Shown here one piece after another: positions 34,701-43,204 of a stretch of DNA of 64,000 nt; position 1 is the stretch's first letter, and every line of letters begins with the position of its first letter. The stretch is from Hofstenia miamia. Lineage: Eukaryota; Xenacoelomorpha; Acoela. Below the pieces are notes generated by a model, which was given only the letters and a program-made list of their open reading frames with translations, made no database searches and was not told the DNA's origin. The stretch covers positions 1,897,917-1,961,916 of the forward strand of contig SCFE01000033.1 in the NCBI GenBank assembly GCA_004352715.1, written 5' to 3'. Both the position numbers and the translations under genes were made by a program.

Positions 34701-35396
34701 GTTGGCGAACTAATGTATTACCCAAAACCTAAAACTTAAAACAGTAACACCGTTGGCAAATCAAGTGGGACCTATCAGAAGTCCTTCCTCTCAAATGGTC
34801 TCTACAGATGTAGGTGAATTTGTCAATTAAATATTTTTTATGAAACACTTTTATAAGTTATTGCGGTGAAAATAGATGTCATAAAAGTTGAAATACATTA
34901 ATCGCTTAAAAGACAAAACAACTGAAGAAAGCAAACAGATATGGGAATAATATGAAAAAGCTAAAAAATTTTGTTTAGACGTAACAATTTGCAAAATTTA
35001 TAATATAAAACTTTAGTAGAAAAATCCGTATACATCTAATTTCAAAATTTTGGTGATATTTCTACACAAAAATCTTTATGCAAACGAAGAATACACTACC
35101 TCTAAAAGAAGCTCGGCTTTCTCTTGAAGTCCAAGTATTGAGGGAGACTCACGACAAATATGAAGCAAAAGAAGCTGACGAAGCATAGTCTCAAGAGATG
35201 ATTCCATGACATAAAAATGTACAGTGACCTCCTTGAATTTAAATGCATTGCCCATTGTTTTTATGATGTGTCGTGCATCAGAACAATACGCTAGCAGTAT
35301 ATTTATGGTCGCACCTTTTTCCAAATGCTGAAACTGCTCGAAAATATTAATAGCAGGCGAATAACCCCACCACGCAATTGAGCCTACACCGTCCAT
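31476..35396 (-). CDS. DNAAF3: dynein axonemal assembly factor 3, four coding exons
   Basis: DNAAF3 is a cytoplasmic factor needed to preassemble outer and inner dynein arms before transport into motile cilia. Coding exons, minus strand: 35396-35100, 34728-34380, 33345-32979, 31782-31476. All introns have GT/AG borders and compatible phases (0, 1, 2), giving about 439 residues. Family hallmarks in order: 'GSIAWWGYSPAINI' at the N-terminus, 'FYVMESSLETMLRQLLLL', 'LLLE|VLGNTLVR' across exons 1/2, 'LKFKERDGMERILKFW', 'MWDIRLRSHLGVRFDSK', 'DWDRQMKLGERGAKII', then 'DVPNRTLASG', 'GYWGDIITGPYIPFGIE', 'ISFLPLTA', 'VHLLNHSFP' and the final helix 'VEELAKSANLV'. The vertebrate protein is longer at the C-terminus. 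A dinucleotide TA precedes the ATG after an acceptor AG (35399-35400), so a 5' non-coding exon is likely. The gene looks intact. Confidence 0.95.
31783..32978 (-). other. DNAAF3 intron between exons 3 and 4
   Basis: 1,196 bp, GT...AG (acceptor AACGAACTATTTTAG). AT-rich, no element recognised. Confidence 0.75.
32979..33345 (-). other. DNAAF3: DNAAF3 exon 3
   Basis: 367 nt; acceptor AAAATTTGTTTAG, donor CAA|GTAAAT. It encodes 'IGFQPRDGDYDVPNRTLASG' through 'SAINIKNI', ending two bases into the next codon. Confidence 0.9.
33346..34379 (-). other. DNAAF3 intron between exons 2 and 3
   Basis: 1,034 bp with GT/AG ends. It carries a GC-rich candidate MITE at about 33430-33820; the rest is AT-rich. 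Confidence 0.8.
33430..33820. mobile_element. candidate MITE in DNAAF3 intron
   Basis: Left cluster GGGTCGACCCGAACCCG...GGGTCCGGACCGGGTC and right cluster GGGTTAGATCGGGTTGG...CCAGGTCTGGGCTGG flank an AT-rich core. AATGGGTC at the left and AATGGATC (reverse-complemented) at the right may be eroded terminal repeats. I found no target duplication. Confidence 0.35.
34380..34728 (-). other. DNAAF3: DNAAF3 exon 2
   Basis: 349 nt beginning GTTTTGGGTAATAC. It ends with the first base of a Gly codon (ACAG|GTTACT) and encodes the 'GNTLVR' to 'FRNTG' section. Confidence 0.9.
34729..35099 (-). other. DNAAF3 intron between exons 1 and 2
   Basis: 371 bp, GT...AG, acceptor TTTTAAGTTTTAG. No repeats recognised. 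Confidence 0.8.
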
Positions 35397-35398
35397 TA
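35100..35398 (-). other. DNAAF3: DNAAF3 exon with start codon
   Basis: Acceptor TTTTTTAG lies at 35399-35406 and the ATG at 35394-35396. The donor is GAG|GTAGTG, with GT at 35098-35099. It encodes 99 residues, ending phase 0. Confidence 0.85.
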
Positions 35399-35400
35399 CT

Positions 35401-36375
35401 AAAAAATAACGTAAAATTTAAAATCCCCCCAATAATATACTAGAATATCAAACCATTTCAAGAATTGGTTAAGAGTTCTATACGAAAGTGAAAGATAGCA
35501 GAAATGCTATTACGGAATCAAAAACTATTTAAAGCTTAACACTTTAAAATGTTACTTGCAAGAAAACAGCTTTATAAAATTTCAACAAATGTGTATAAAT
35601 AACATGACTATAACAGACGTATTAGACTATATAAAACCCGAAGCCTATGAAAGCAAGCATCCTGTCAAAGTAGGTATTTAGCAATGAGAATTGATTCGAT
35701 ATCAAACAATGTCAACTATCAAAAAGATGAGGTAAGCATCAATTAAATCTATCTCATTGGAAACAAAATCTTTGGAATGTCTTGGAATTTCCACAAAAAT
35801 TCTATCAAAGCTGGATCACATTCAATAGATTTATTACCATATGAGTTAAGCTTCAAATTTCTGAGTTTCGGTACAGACAATTTGCAGAAAATGCTATAAT
35901 TATTTGGATATTAAATTTGCACATGACTACAAACCACATGTTCACATTATACATTTCAAAACCATTCATAGACCAACAGACTGAAAATTGACATGTTCTA
36001 CCAGTAGTAATTGAAAAGATAAGCCACTTGATTATTTGCTAATTGAAAGGCAACGGGAAGAATGTCTAATGGAAAAAATAGATTGACAAAATAGAGGTTC
36101 TCTTTGTAATTCAATTCTATTTCATTTTTAAACCTTAGAATGATTTAAAATAAAGCCTAGAGAAATTTTTTGAATTATATCTAACAAAATTGTAGGACAT
36201 TTCTTTTAGAGAATATGATATCTAATGGAGAACCAGGACTATGGTTGAAGAGCAAATAGAGATGATTCTCAAATCTTTACTAAAATTAAACAAATTAAAT
36301 TTTAGGACATTGCGTTCACGACAAATACTTCACATGAAACTCGTATTTTATAAATTAGTGTTTAACAATTAGTAC
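35401..36375. other. intergenic, probably DNAAF3 promoter/5' region
   Basis: AT-rich with no frame supported. A 5' non-coding exon of DNAAF3 should lie here or further right, but I cannot place it. Confidence 0.4.
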
Positions 36376-36506
36376 TTAATATACAGACTCATTGACATAA
36401 GCTTCAGGTGCAGTAATATGAACACCAGCAACCATATGATAGAGAAATGCTTTGGCTAGACAAATGATGTGTACTTCTCGTTCAATTGTTACATATATCG
36501 ACATAA
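36376..36506 (-). CDS. possible last exon of an unidentified gene
   Basis: After a good acceptor (CAATTATTGCAG) the minus strand reads 'MSIYVTIEREVHIICLAKAF' and ends 'TAPEAYVNESVY' with TAA at 36376-36378. Composition looks coding rather than random, but I recognise no family. Just upstream, two overlapping frames at 36535-36670 also look coding ('ALLFAEIFYVISAGHDCLAK'; 'KNNQKPTVVVHVVTGSQPQP'), and neither joins this exon in phase with a normal-sized intron. It lies upstream of DNAAF3 on the same strand. Confidence 0.3.
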
Positions 36507-37134
36507 CTGCAATAATTGGGGTTCATACAAACTGGTTGAGGCTGTGAGCCAGTCACTACATGCACAACAACAGTGGGCTTTTGGTTATTTTTGCAAGGCA
36601 GTCGTGACCAGCAGAAATTACATAAAAAATTTCTGCAAATAGGAGAGCCTGATATTACACTATTCAATGTGGGACAACGATTTGTTTATAGCGCATACAA
36701 AATTCAATCCTTTGGCTCAGATAACTATTATTTTCTGAAGTAATTTATAATTTAATCTTAGATTGTCACTTAGTGTGGAAAATCAATAGCAGCAATTGTG
36801 AATAACTATTAATACAAAAATTCAATGCTAAATGTCATTTTAAAATACGATATGGAAAAAACAGTTAGGCAACTCGTATTTTGGAAAGCAATTGAAGATG
36901 AAGCTGCTAGGTCTCACATTTAAGTGCTTAACATTACGAAGGAAACGAATTTAATTGGAAAAATATTACCCACCACGTGAATTCCTTAAAATAAAAAAGC
37001 TTGACATATTAAATAGTGCCCAAAACCTTATTAAGGCAACATATCATACTGTAGTCTAGCTTGCAATACATTAAGGAAATACCAACAATCATTCGTACTA
37101 ACTATGAGTTGTAAGCATGATATTAAGAAATTAT

Positions 37135-37285
37135 GCAAATCAGTGCACTAGGCAGTTTGCAAGCATTTGTTTTAACAGGAAAGCTTGTAACGAAAGGATT
37201 CGTTGCACAGCCTTTTCCAATACTTGGAAGGCAAGTGCTGATGAATGTTCTATTGTTGTTGCATAAAATCGTTTACTGTAAAAAA
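37135..37285 (-). CDS. possible exon of an unidentified gene
   Basis: Minus strand, after a strong acceptor (GAATTTTTTTACAG), gives 'KRFYATTIEHSSALAFQVLE' and 'KAVQRILSLQAFLLKQMLAN', an amphipathic helical run unlike the surrounding AT-rich noise. The donor is unclear (a weak GTGCAC near 37140). It may belong to the same minus-strand gene as the exon candidate at 36376. No family is recognised. Confidence 0.35.
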
Positions 37286-37984
37286 ATTCGATCATGCGGA
37301 GAGTCGCATGTCTTTGTTTCTAAATCAATTTAAGAAAAACATTTTGATACACAAATGTGCCATGACCGCTTAAGAAATCATATATTGCATTTGAAATATA
37401 GCATTACAACATAGATCAGATCTTCCATTGATTTACAACGTACATTCGAGCAAATATTGTAAACTGAGTTGTATCTAGCATTATGAAGTCTGATGATACA
37501 TTAAAATATTAGAGTGAATTTACAATATTTACAGTGCTATAAGATTTAATTTTTACAGATAATTGAAAAGTTCAATATCAAAACAGTACGCTTGAATATG
37601 CTGATAGTGATATCAACAATAAAATTACGGATTCGGAAACATATCAATGGCAATTACGGGAAGTTACAATATGAAGATAGCAAATTAAGCTTTTTGCATT
37701 GAGATTTATTTTTCAAAAATAATGAATATAAAGGTCTATATTTGGTGATATTATTTATAATGAAGTATCTTCATCAAATCTCAAAATTAAATAATAGAAA
37801 TTTGATATTTTTGAGACTGAAAAATCTAAATTGATTCAAAAAAAATTATAAAAATTAGTATTCATTGAGAATTGGCATATTAAAATTTAAATTTTTCATA
37901 AATAATTTTGATTCGTCCCTGTCATGTGGGTAACGCACAATATACTATATAAGCTATTTTTTATTCCCTAAATCATTTCCCATC
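37286..37984. other. AT-rich spacer, weak coding hints
   Basis: One plus-strand frame near 37567-37673 ('VQYQNSTLEYADSDINNKIT') has a coding-like look and precedes the SWIM gene. Nothing else is recognised. Confidence 0.3.
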
Positions 37985-38717
37985 ATGACTTACGTAAAAG
38001 CTGATAAACAGAATATCCCGGTTATCTGTAAAGACATCTTGTGGCATTTCTTTGCTAATTCGAAGTCATATAATGTTCCTGGTGTTCAAAATACGAAAAT
38101 GAAACGAGTGGGACGAACAAACTATGGCGATGAGGCAATCTGATTTGTTAAACTCAATAGAAATATTTCTGTGTAAGGTGCAAAATTACGTCAGAACACA
38201 AAAGAGATGCTAAGCCTTATTCATGCATTATTGAAATCGACGAACTTTCTGAAGTTTTAATGGCATTATCTTGCGATGACTGTGTCACTTTAAAGGGCGG
38301 TTGCAAGCACTGTGTTGCTTTCTTAATGTGGCTTCATAGCGGGTCCAATGAACGAGTACTACTGATGTTCCATGTTATTGGAAACGCTCTCATTTATCAG
38401 AGGCATGGTGTATTGTCGGTTAATACTGGAAGTTTCTTTCAGAAGGCTACGAAGGTTATATTTGCCAAAAAGTTTATTGTGGTATCAGTTGCAACCGACT
38501 GAAACATATTTACTTTCTATTATCTAATTGAAAAATTTAAGAAAACGGACCTTGCAAAAGATCGAAAGCTTTGTTTTGTGTCGCAGGTCCTGACTTTGAA
38601 GAAACGCAGCCTGTAACGGTGTTCACTATTGAGTACAATAGAGACTATGTTAAAAATTTGTACATGGATTGCCTCAATTTTGGAAGGAATTTTTTTTGTG
38701 AAATTGATGAATTCTAA
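37985..38717 (+). pseudogene. SWIM-zinc-finger gene remnant (multicopy invertebrate family)
   Basis: Three frames together give a known animal gene pattern. Frame one from ATG 37985 has 'VPGVQNTKMKRVGRTNYGDE'. Frame two from about 38173 has 'VRCKITSEHKRDAKPYSCII' and then the SWIM-like finger 'CDDCVTLKGGCKHCVAFLMW', with C-x-C/C-x(n)-C-x-H ligands. Frame three from 38355 has 'STTDVPCYWKRSHLSEAW'. Proteins with this order (NYGDxAxGxVxLKR, PEHK, GGCKHAxAFLMWLHRRSEEPS, CYWKK) occur in many copies in invertebrate genomes, often next to a YqaJ-type nuclease domain; that association is from memory. Two -1 frameshifts and a TGA (38141-38143) break it. A later frame (38583-38717, 'EETQPVTVFTIEYNRDYVKN') after an acceptor-like TTTTGTGTCGCAG may be its next exon. 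Confidence 0.6.
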
Positions 38718-39222
38718 TTTGTAATATTTTTGTATTTAAAAAACACCAGTATAATTTCAAGTTTTGATTTTCATTTTTTTTATAATATGCACAAGATCCT
38801 AAACTATCTAATTCGAGCCAAAACCGTGGTATTTACGCTATAATAAAACCCCAATTATTGATATAAAACTTTACTTATTAACTGGGACAGAGTTTAATGT
38901 ATCTAGAATATAGTCGTAATGAAGTTGACTTTATGTGATTTATTAGCTTAGTACAACACTCAGCTTATCGATCGATACCTTTTTGACCGAAACGGTATAC
39001 AATTCTTGATTGAACTGATGTATCAAAATTTTTTAAATTCATTATGAGATCACATTGGTAGTCAAATAGCGGCTCTTCGGTATTTTGCTAGTGGATCAAT
39101 TTTTGCATTCTGATACAAATATACATTCTGTTTTGTATGATTGAAATATTGGCGATATCTTAACATTTTTAAGTCTCTTTTAATAATCTTCCAATTTTTT
39201 CTTTTTTTCTTCGGTGATATAT
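38718..39222. other. AT-rich spacer, nothing recognised
   Basis: No frames, RNA genes or repeat ends recognised before the AT microsatellite. Confidence 0.4.
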
Positions 39223-39257
39223 ATATATATATATATATATATNNNNNNATATATATA
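39219..39257. repeat. (AT)n microsatellite with 6-N gap
   Basis: ATATAT run interrupted by six Ns (39243-39248). It provides the TA target used by the MITE that follows. Confidence 0.8.
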
Positions 39258-39345
39258 CAGGGTGCCCAGCAAAAAGTCAAGAAATTTGCAAACTCTTTCA
39301 AAATCGCTTTATTAAATTAATAAACATAACTAACTGATTAACATT
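39258..39345. repeat. MITE left terminal inverted repeat (88 bp)
   Basis: Perfect match, inverted, to 39590-39677. Similarity stops abruptly after ...GATTAACATT. Confidence 0.9.
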
Positions 39346-39589
39346 AAACTTTTTAATGTTTTATTGAATATTACAATGAAAGAGTTCAGAGGAAATGTTC
39401 GAAATGTGAGCCATCACTGTCATAACAAGATTGGAGTCTTAGAGAGGCCCCATGTCGAGTTTTCTGTTTTAAAAAGTACAATTACTTCGCGCTGAAAATC
39501 GGTCACTTGCTCAGAAGTCATAATTAATGCTTATGAAATTATTTCTAAATGAAGCATTGAATAAAACAAAAATGATTTAATCAAGTTAG

Positions 39590-39677
39590 AATGTTAATCA
39601 GTTAGTTATGTTTATTAATTTAATAAAGCGATTTTGAAAGAGTTTGCAAATTTCTTGACTTTTTGCTGGGCACCCTG
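39590..39677. repeat. MITE right terminal inverted repeat (88 bp)
   Basis: Ends GGGCACCCTG, followed by the TA target base pair. Full identity between the arms indicates recent mobilisation or conversion. Confidence 0.9.
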
Positions 39678-39729
39678 TATATATATTATATATATATAAA
39701 TATATATTTAAGAGTAAAGATATAATTCC

Positions 39730-39978
39730 AAGAAAACTATAGCTATAAATGTGGCAATTGCAATAAATTGTACATTGGTGAAACAGTTCAACATTTTGGA
39801 AACAGAATAAAAATCTTAGTGGACATTTAAACAGAAATCCTCACGAACTTAAAGAAAAAATTTTTGACATGAACAAAGAACATCAAAAAAGCAGAAGCAA
39901 TCATGCTACGAAACGAAGATCAAAGCTATATTTTAAACAAGCAAGTTAATTACATCAAACGAACTTATGTGTTTTAGT
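39730..39978 (+). pseudogene. second Penelope-like GIY-YIG fragment
   Basis: Plus strand reads 'YSYKCGNCNKLYIGETVQHF', with a C-x2-C pair right before the Y-I-G-E box, then 'GNRIK'. After a +1 shift it reads 'LSGHLNRNPHELKEKIFDMN', and after another shift 'KKAEAIMLRNEDQSYILNKQ' ending TAG at 39976-39978. The A-E block supplies the catalytic Glu and L-N-K is the usual C-terminal motif. The C-x2-C before the nuclease differs from the copy at 29688, so this is another lineage. The RT part is absent; the left side ends in AT repeats. Confidence 0.75.
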
Positions 39979-40042
39979 TAATGCATGCATATATGATTTT
40001 ATAAATATTTTTGTAAAGTTACATTTGCCGTAACATTGTATT

Positions 40043-40075
40043 CTGACGATGGCCCATAAGTAGTTGAAATGCATC
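40043..40075 (+). ncRNA. degenerate hammerhead-like motif after Penelope GIY-YIG
   Basis: CTGACGA (one base off CTGATGA), a GGCC...AGTT arm pair with partial pairing, GAAA, then the self-complementary TGCA followed by TC. It sits 65 bases past the GIY-YIG stop, matching the place of the better motif at 29597-29627. Core and stem II mutations suggest it no longer cleaves. Confidence 0.45.
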
Positions 40076-41026
40076 AACAAGTGCTTATAGACTAAAATGA
40101 ATACATATATATAGCATATCTCTAATATATATATATATATATATATATCTAAAATACATATACATAAAAGTCTCCCCTTAGGCTATTGCACCTCTTTAAG
40201 GAAAATGTTATATACAACACAACAACCAACAGATTTAAATGTCAAAACGAGATGCTTCATTAAATCTACTAAGCAATAAGGATTTGTTGAATAAAACATA
40301 ATTGAAGAATCCGTCAAATAGCAAAATACCCAAATCGATTGTTCTATTATTTAAATATGACCTATATGCTGTTAGGTGAAAAACAAGTTAAAAACATTGG
40401 CATTTAATGGGTTCTTGCACTACATGCTTCTATTAGAAAAGGCCCATGTTAAGTTCCATGTTCAATACATGTTCAATATAAGAATAAAAATATATAATTC
40501 TATACGTTATACTTAATGCATATAACAGTTTGATTAAATTTATTTGAATGTTCAGTAATAATTGCATATCGACAAGCCCATGGTAATTTCATCCAATCGA
40601 TAGTGTATATTCGCACAATACCAAATGTATTTACAACAATATTAGCGGAATTTATAAAATTAATGCATTAAAAATTTATTCAACGTTTTCACGTTAGTTA
40701 TAAATTCGGTTTTACTAATCGGTAAATAAAATGTAAAAATAAATACAAATAGGGCGTACAAATTCTCTGAAAAAACAAAGCGGTTGCAAAGTAAAAAAGT
40801 ATAAAAATTTATGTAAGAATCTCAACTAAGAAGGACTTGATTCACACTAAAAATGTATATATTAGCATAAATATATTTTTTATATCTTGTAAAAAACGAT
40901 AAAAAATGCAATAACATACGTAAAAAGTTTAAAAAATAATAGATTAATTAGGTTTTATGGCCAAGACGAGGAAAGCTTTGGTGTCGTTTTCATCAGGGAA
41001 TGATTGCGGAAGTTGTGATAACGAGG
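40076..41026. other. AT-rich spacer with TA microsatellite
   Basis: A (TA)n run lies at 40129-40148. The rest, to the LINE C tail, shows no frames or repeat ends that I recognise. Confidence 0.5.
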
Positions 41027-42551
41027 TGAAATAACAATAATAATAATCAATGACTTTATTTAGCCCCTGAAGGCATACACAACAAAAAAAATAAAAACAA
41101 GTCAAGTTTTACGGCAGCGAGGACAGTCACAGGAGATGAAATAGGAGCAAATGGAAGAGTAGGCGAAGTTGGAGAAGGGCTCAGCAAAGAGGAAAGCCAT
41201 CAAAGATTTCTTGAAGCTCGGTGGCGGGGAAAAAAAATCAATCGTTGTTGGAGGGTTGCGAATCAAGATGTAATTAGCAGCAGTACAAGCACGATATCAA
41301 TACGAGCGAGTGCAGCAAGAACTTATTGTAATTCGAAAGGATAAGGTTCCAATTTCCAGAGAGAGAGTCGATTGAACAGAAGGAGATCACAGGCATGAAA
41401 GTGGAGTGACAGTGGGAGAGTCGAGAATTTCAGCAGAGAGTCTTTATAGGGCAAAGGGGAAATCCATTTGAAAGCACATTTCTGGAAACATTCCAGGGAG
41501 TGGAACAAAGCATGAGAAGGCCACCAACAGGGAGACGCATAGAGAAGAATTGCATGAGGAATGGACTTGAACAAACACAATTTCACAACGGACGACGTAT
41601 TAAAAGGAACATTATGGAAAAGGGCAAATAGCAAGGAATTAGCTTTGTAGAGATGAAAAGACACACTTCCAGTCCAATTTAAGTTTGCAGCAAGTTGAAC
41701 TCCAAGATGAGTGTGATGAGGCGCAAAATTCACAGGTAGAGGCAAATCAGAAGTGGGGGCCACAGAAAAGGAAATACCACATGTCTTGGTAGTGCTAAAA
41801 TCAAGAAGGTTGACAGAGGACCAAGTAGACAAGTGCTCAAGATCAGAAAAAATGTTCGAAGTAAAAGACCAACCAAAATCAAAAATCGCAGTGTCGTCGA
41901 CATACAACAGGCAAGACGAGTTGAGAACAGAATGAGGGAGGTCGTTAATGGCAACGAGGAAGAAAAGAACAGCAAACACTGAGCCTTGAGGAGCACCACT
42001 AGTAACGGGGACAGGAGAAGAGATAGACTAGTTGATTTTGACACACTGGTGGCGATTGGTCAGGTAAGACTGGAACAGTTCGATGAAATCCACATCAAAA
42101 CCAAATAAACGTAACTTGTCAAGCAGAATGGAATGAGGGAGGCGATCAAACGCTTTTGAGATGTCAAGAAAGATAATACAACCAGGATCATTACTATCAG
42201 AGTGAAAGTAGCAGTTTTCGATCAGAGTGAGCAGGTTAGTAATCGTAGAGCGACCAGGAAGGTTGCCATGCTGAGAAGAAGAGATGATGTGACGAATTTT
42301 TGGGAATACATAACTAAAAACAACAAAGATGATAAACAGTCGAGATAGAATAGCTATTGGGTGGTAGGACGTGACCTGCGAGGAGGGAAGCTGATTAGAT
42401 TTTAACAGCGGAGAAATCCAAGATGTCTTCAAACAGGCAGGATAGCGCTTAGTGGAGCAAATGAAGGAGTAAAGATGCTTTAAATGGATAGAAAGCGTGG
42501 AGGAGGTTTCATGAAGGAAAGATTCCGATGTAAAATGTGAAGATGCGCGAA
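41027..42551 (-). pseudogene. LINE family C: RT, thumb, C-terminus and 3' tail
   Basis: Reading leftward, one frame runs from about 42540 to the stop at 41323 with a TAG at 42028-42030 as its main in-frame lesion. Blocks: 'ESFLHETSSTLSIHLKHLYS', 'KTSWISPLLKSNQLPSSQV', 'SSQHGNLPGRSTITNLL', 'IFLDISKAFDRLPHSILLDK' (RT motif A, Asp present), 'TSGAPQGSV', 'SCLLYVDDTAIF' (intact Y-V-D-D), 'GVQLAANLNW', 'ILLYASPCWWP'. The 3' end is GGGGCTAAATAAAGTCATTG then (ATT)n at 41027-41050, a poly-unit tail. The endonuclease and ORF1 are missing (5' truncation). It abuts LINE B copy 2 head to head at about 42555. It is the least damaged RT among the LINEs here. Confidence 0.85.
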
Positions 42552-42559
42552 GATGTCAA

Positions 42560-43200
42560 GTACTAATATTGATATTCTGGGAAAAATACCTGGTTGTTGC
42601 TGGTCATGCACCCAATGGCTCCCAGCTAAGTCAATGTTCATTAACAATATTAGTCTTTGCAAGATTGTTAGTAATATCGAGGATACTATTAAAGCTGTTG
42701 ATACTAAGGTTGCTGACTTTATTGCTGATTATCCGAAGCATTTAGACCCACCTCCTCATTCAGTGCCGCCAACTGTGGCACCGGCTATAGCTCCAGCTTT
42801 GTCAACTCTAAGGAATGAAAATGAAATTCGTATCAGCGGTGTTCCTGAATCAACTGAAATCAACCATTCTAAAAGACTCGATTGCGAACTGAACGCGGTT
42901 ATGAAAGTTCTTGGTTAAAATCTGAAACGAGTTGGCAGACAAAATGAACATAGACCAAGAACTTTGATACTATCATTGAAGCATGCTTGGACTGCCCGCA
43001 AGATATTGGCTAAAGCTTCTTCGTTAAAAGGCTTCGATTATCCAGTTTAAATATCACATTCCCTATCTCCTGCTGAAATTGCAAAGAAAAATAGAATTCT
43101 CAAGAAAAGAAGAACACTAATTGATTCTGGAGTTCCATCTAAAGAGCTGAAAATTAAGAACTTTAGAGGCAATGACATGGTGGATTGTAATGAATTACTA
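42560..43200 (+). pseudogene. LINE family B copy 2 ORF1 (RRM-like)
   Basis: Plus strand gives a proline-rich linker ('PPTVAPAIAPAL'), then 'ENEIRISGVPESTEINHSKR' and 'LDCELNAVMKVLG', a stop at 42916, 'LKRVGRQNEHRPRTLILSLK', then 'ARKILAKASSLKGFDYPV', another stop, and 'KKNRILKKRRTLIDSGVPSK'. This is the ORF1 pattern of many CR1/L2/Jockey-type LINEs: an RRM ending with G-R, a basic R-P region, then a helical C-terminal domain. ORF1 proteins bind LINE RNA as chaperones. The 5' end is uncertain because frame and sequence merge into LINE C near 42555. Confidence 0.7.
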
Positions 43201-43204
43201 GCTC

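Larger units (their letters stand above)
39258..39677 (-). mobile_element. Tc1/mariner-type MITE, 420 bp, 88-bp perfect TIRs
   Basis: Bases 39258-39345 are the exact reverse complement of 39590-39677 (start CAGGGTGCCCAGC), and TA flanks both ends, as for Tc1/mariner insertions. The interior keeps both ends of a minus-strand transposase. An ATG at about 39519 opens 'MTSEQVTDFQREVIVLFKTE'. Close to the other repeat a second frame reads 'LRLQSCYDSDGSHFEHFL' and stops at about 39392, the type of C-terminus seen in mariner-like transposases. The two pieces are joined near TCGACATGG by a deletion that removed the DDE core. It is a clear internal-deletion derivative of an autonomous element. Confidence 0.85.

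Noticed and set aside
34469-34732. 87-codon plus-strand frame
   Set aside because: Exact antisense shadow of DNAAF3 exon 2.
40990-41012. Third hammerhead at TCATCAG (minus CTGATGA)
   Set aside because: No GAAA at the right distance and no stem II; it is a chance heptamer near the LINE C tail.
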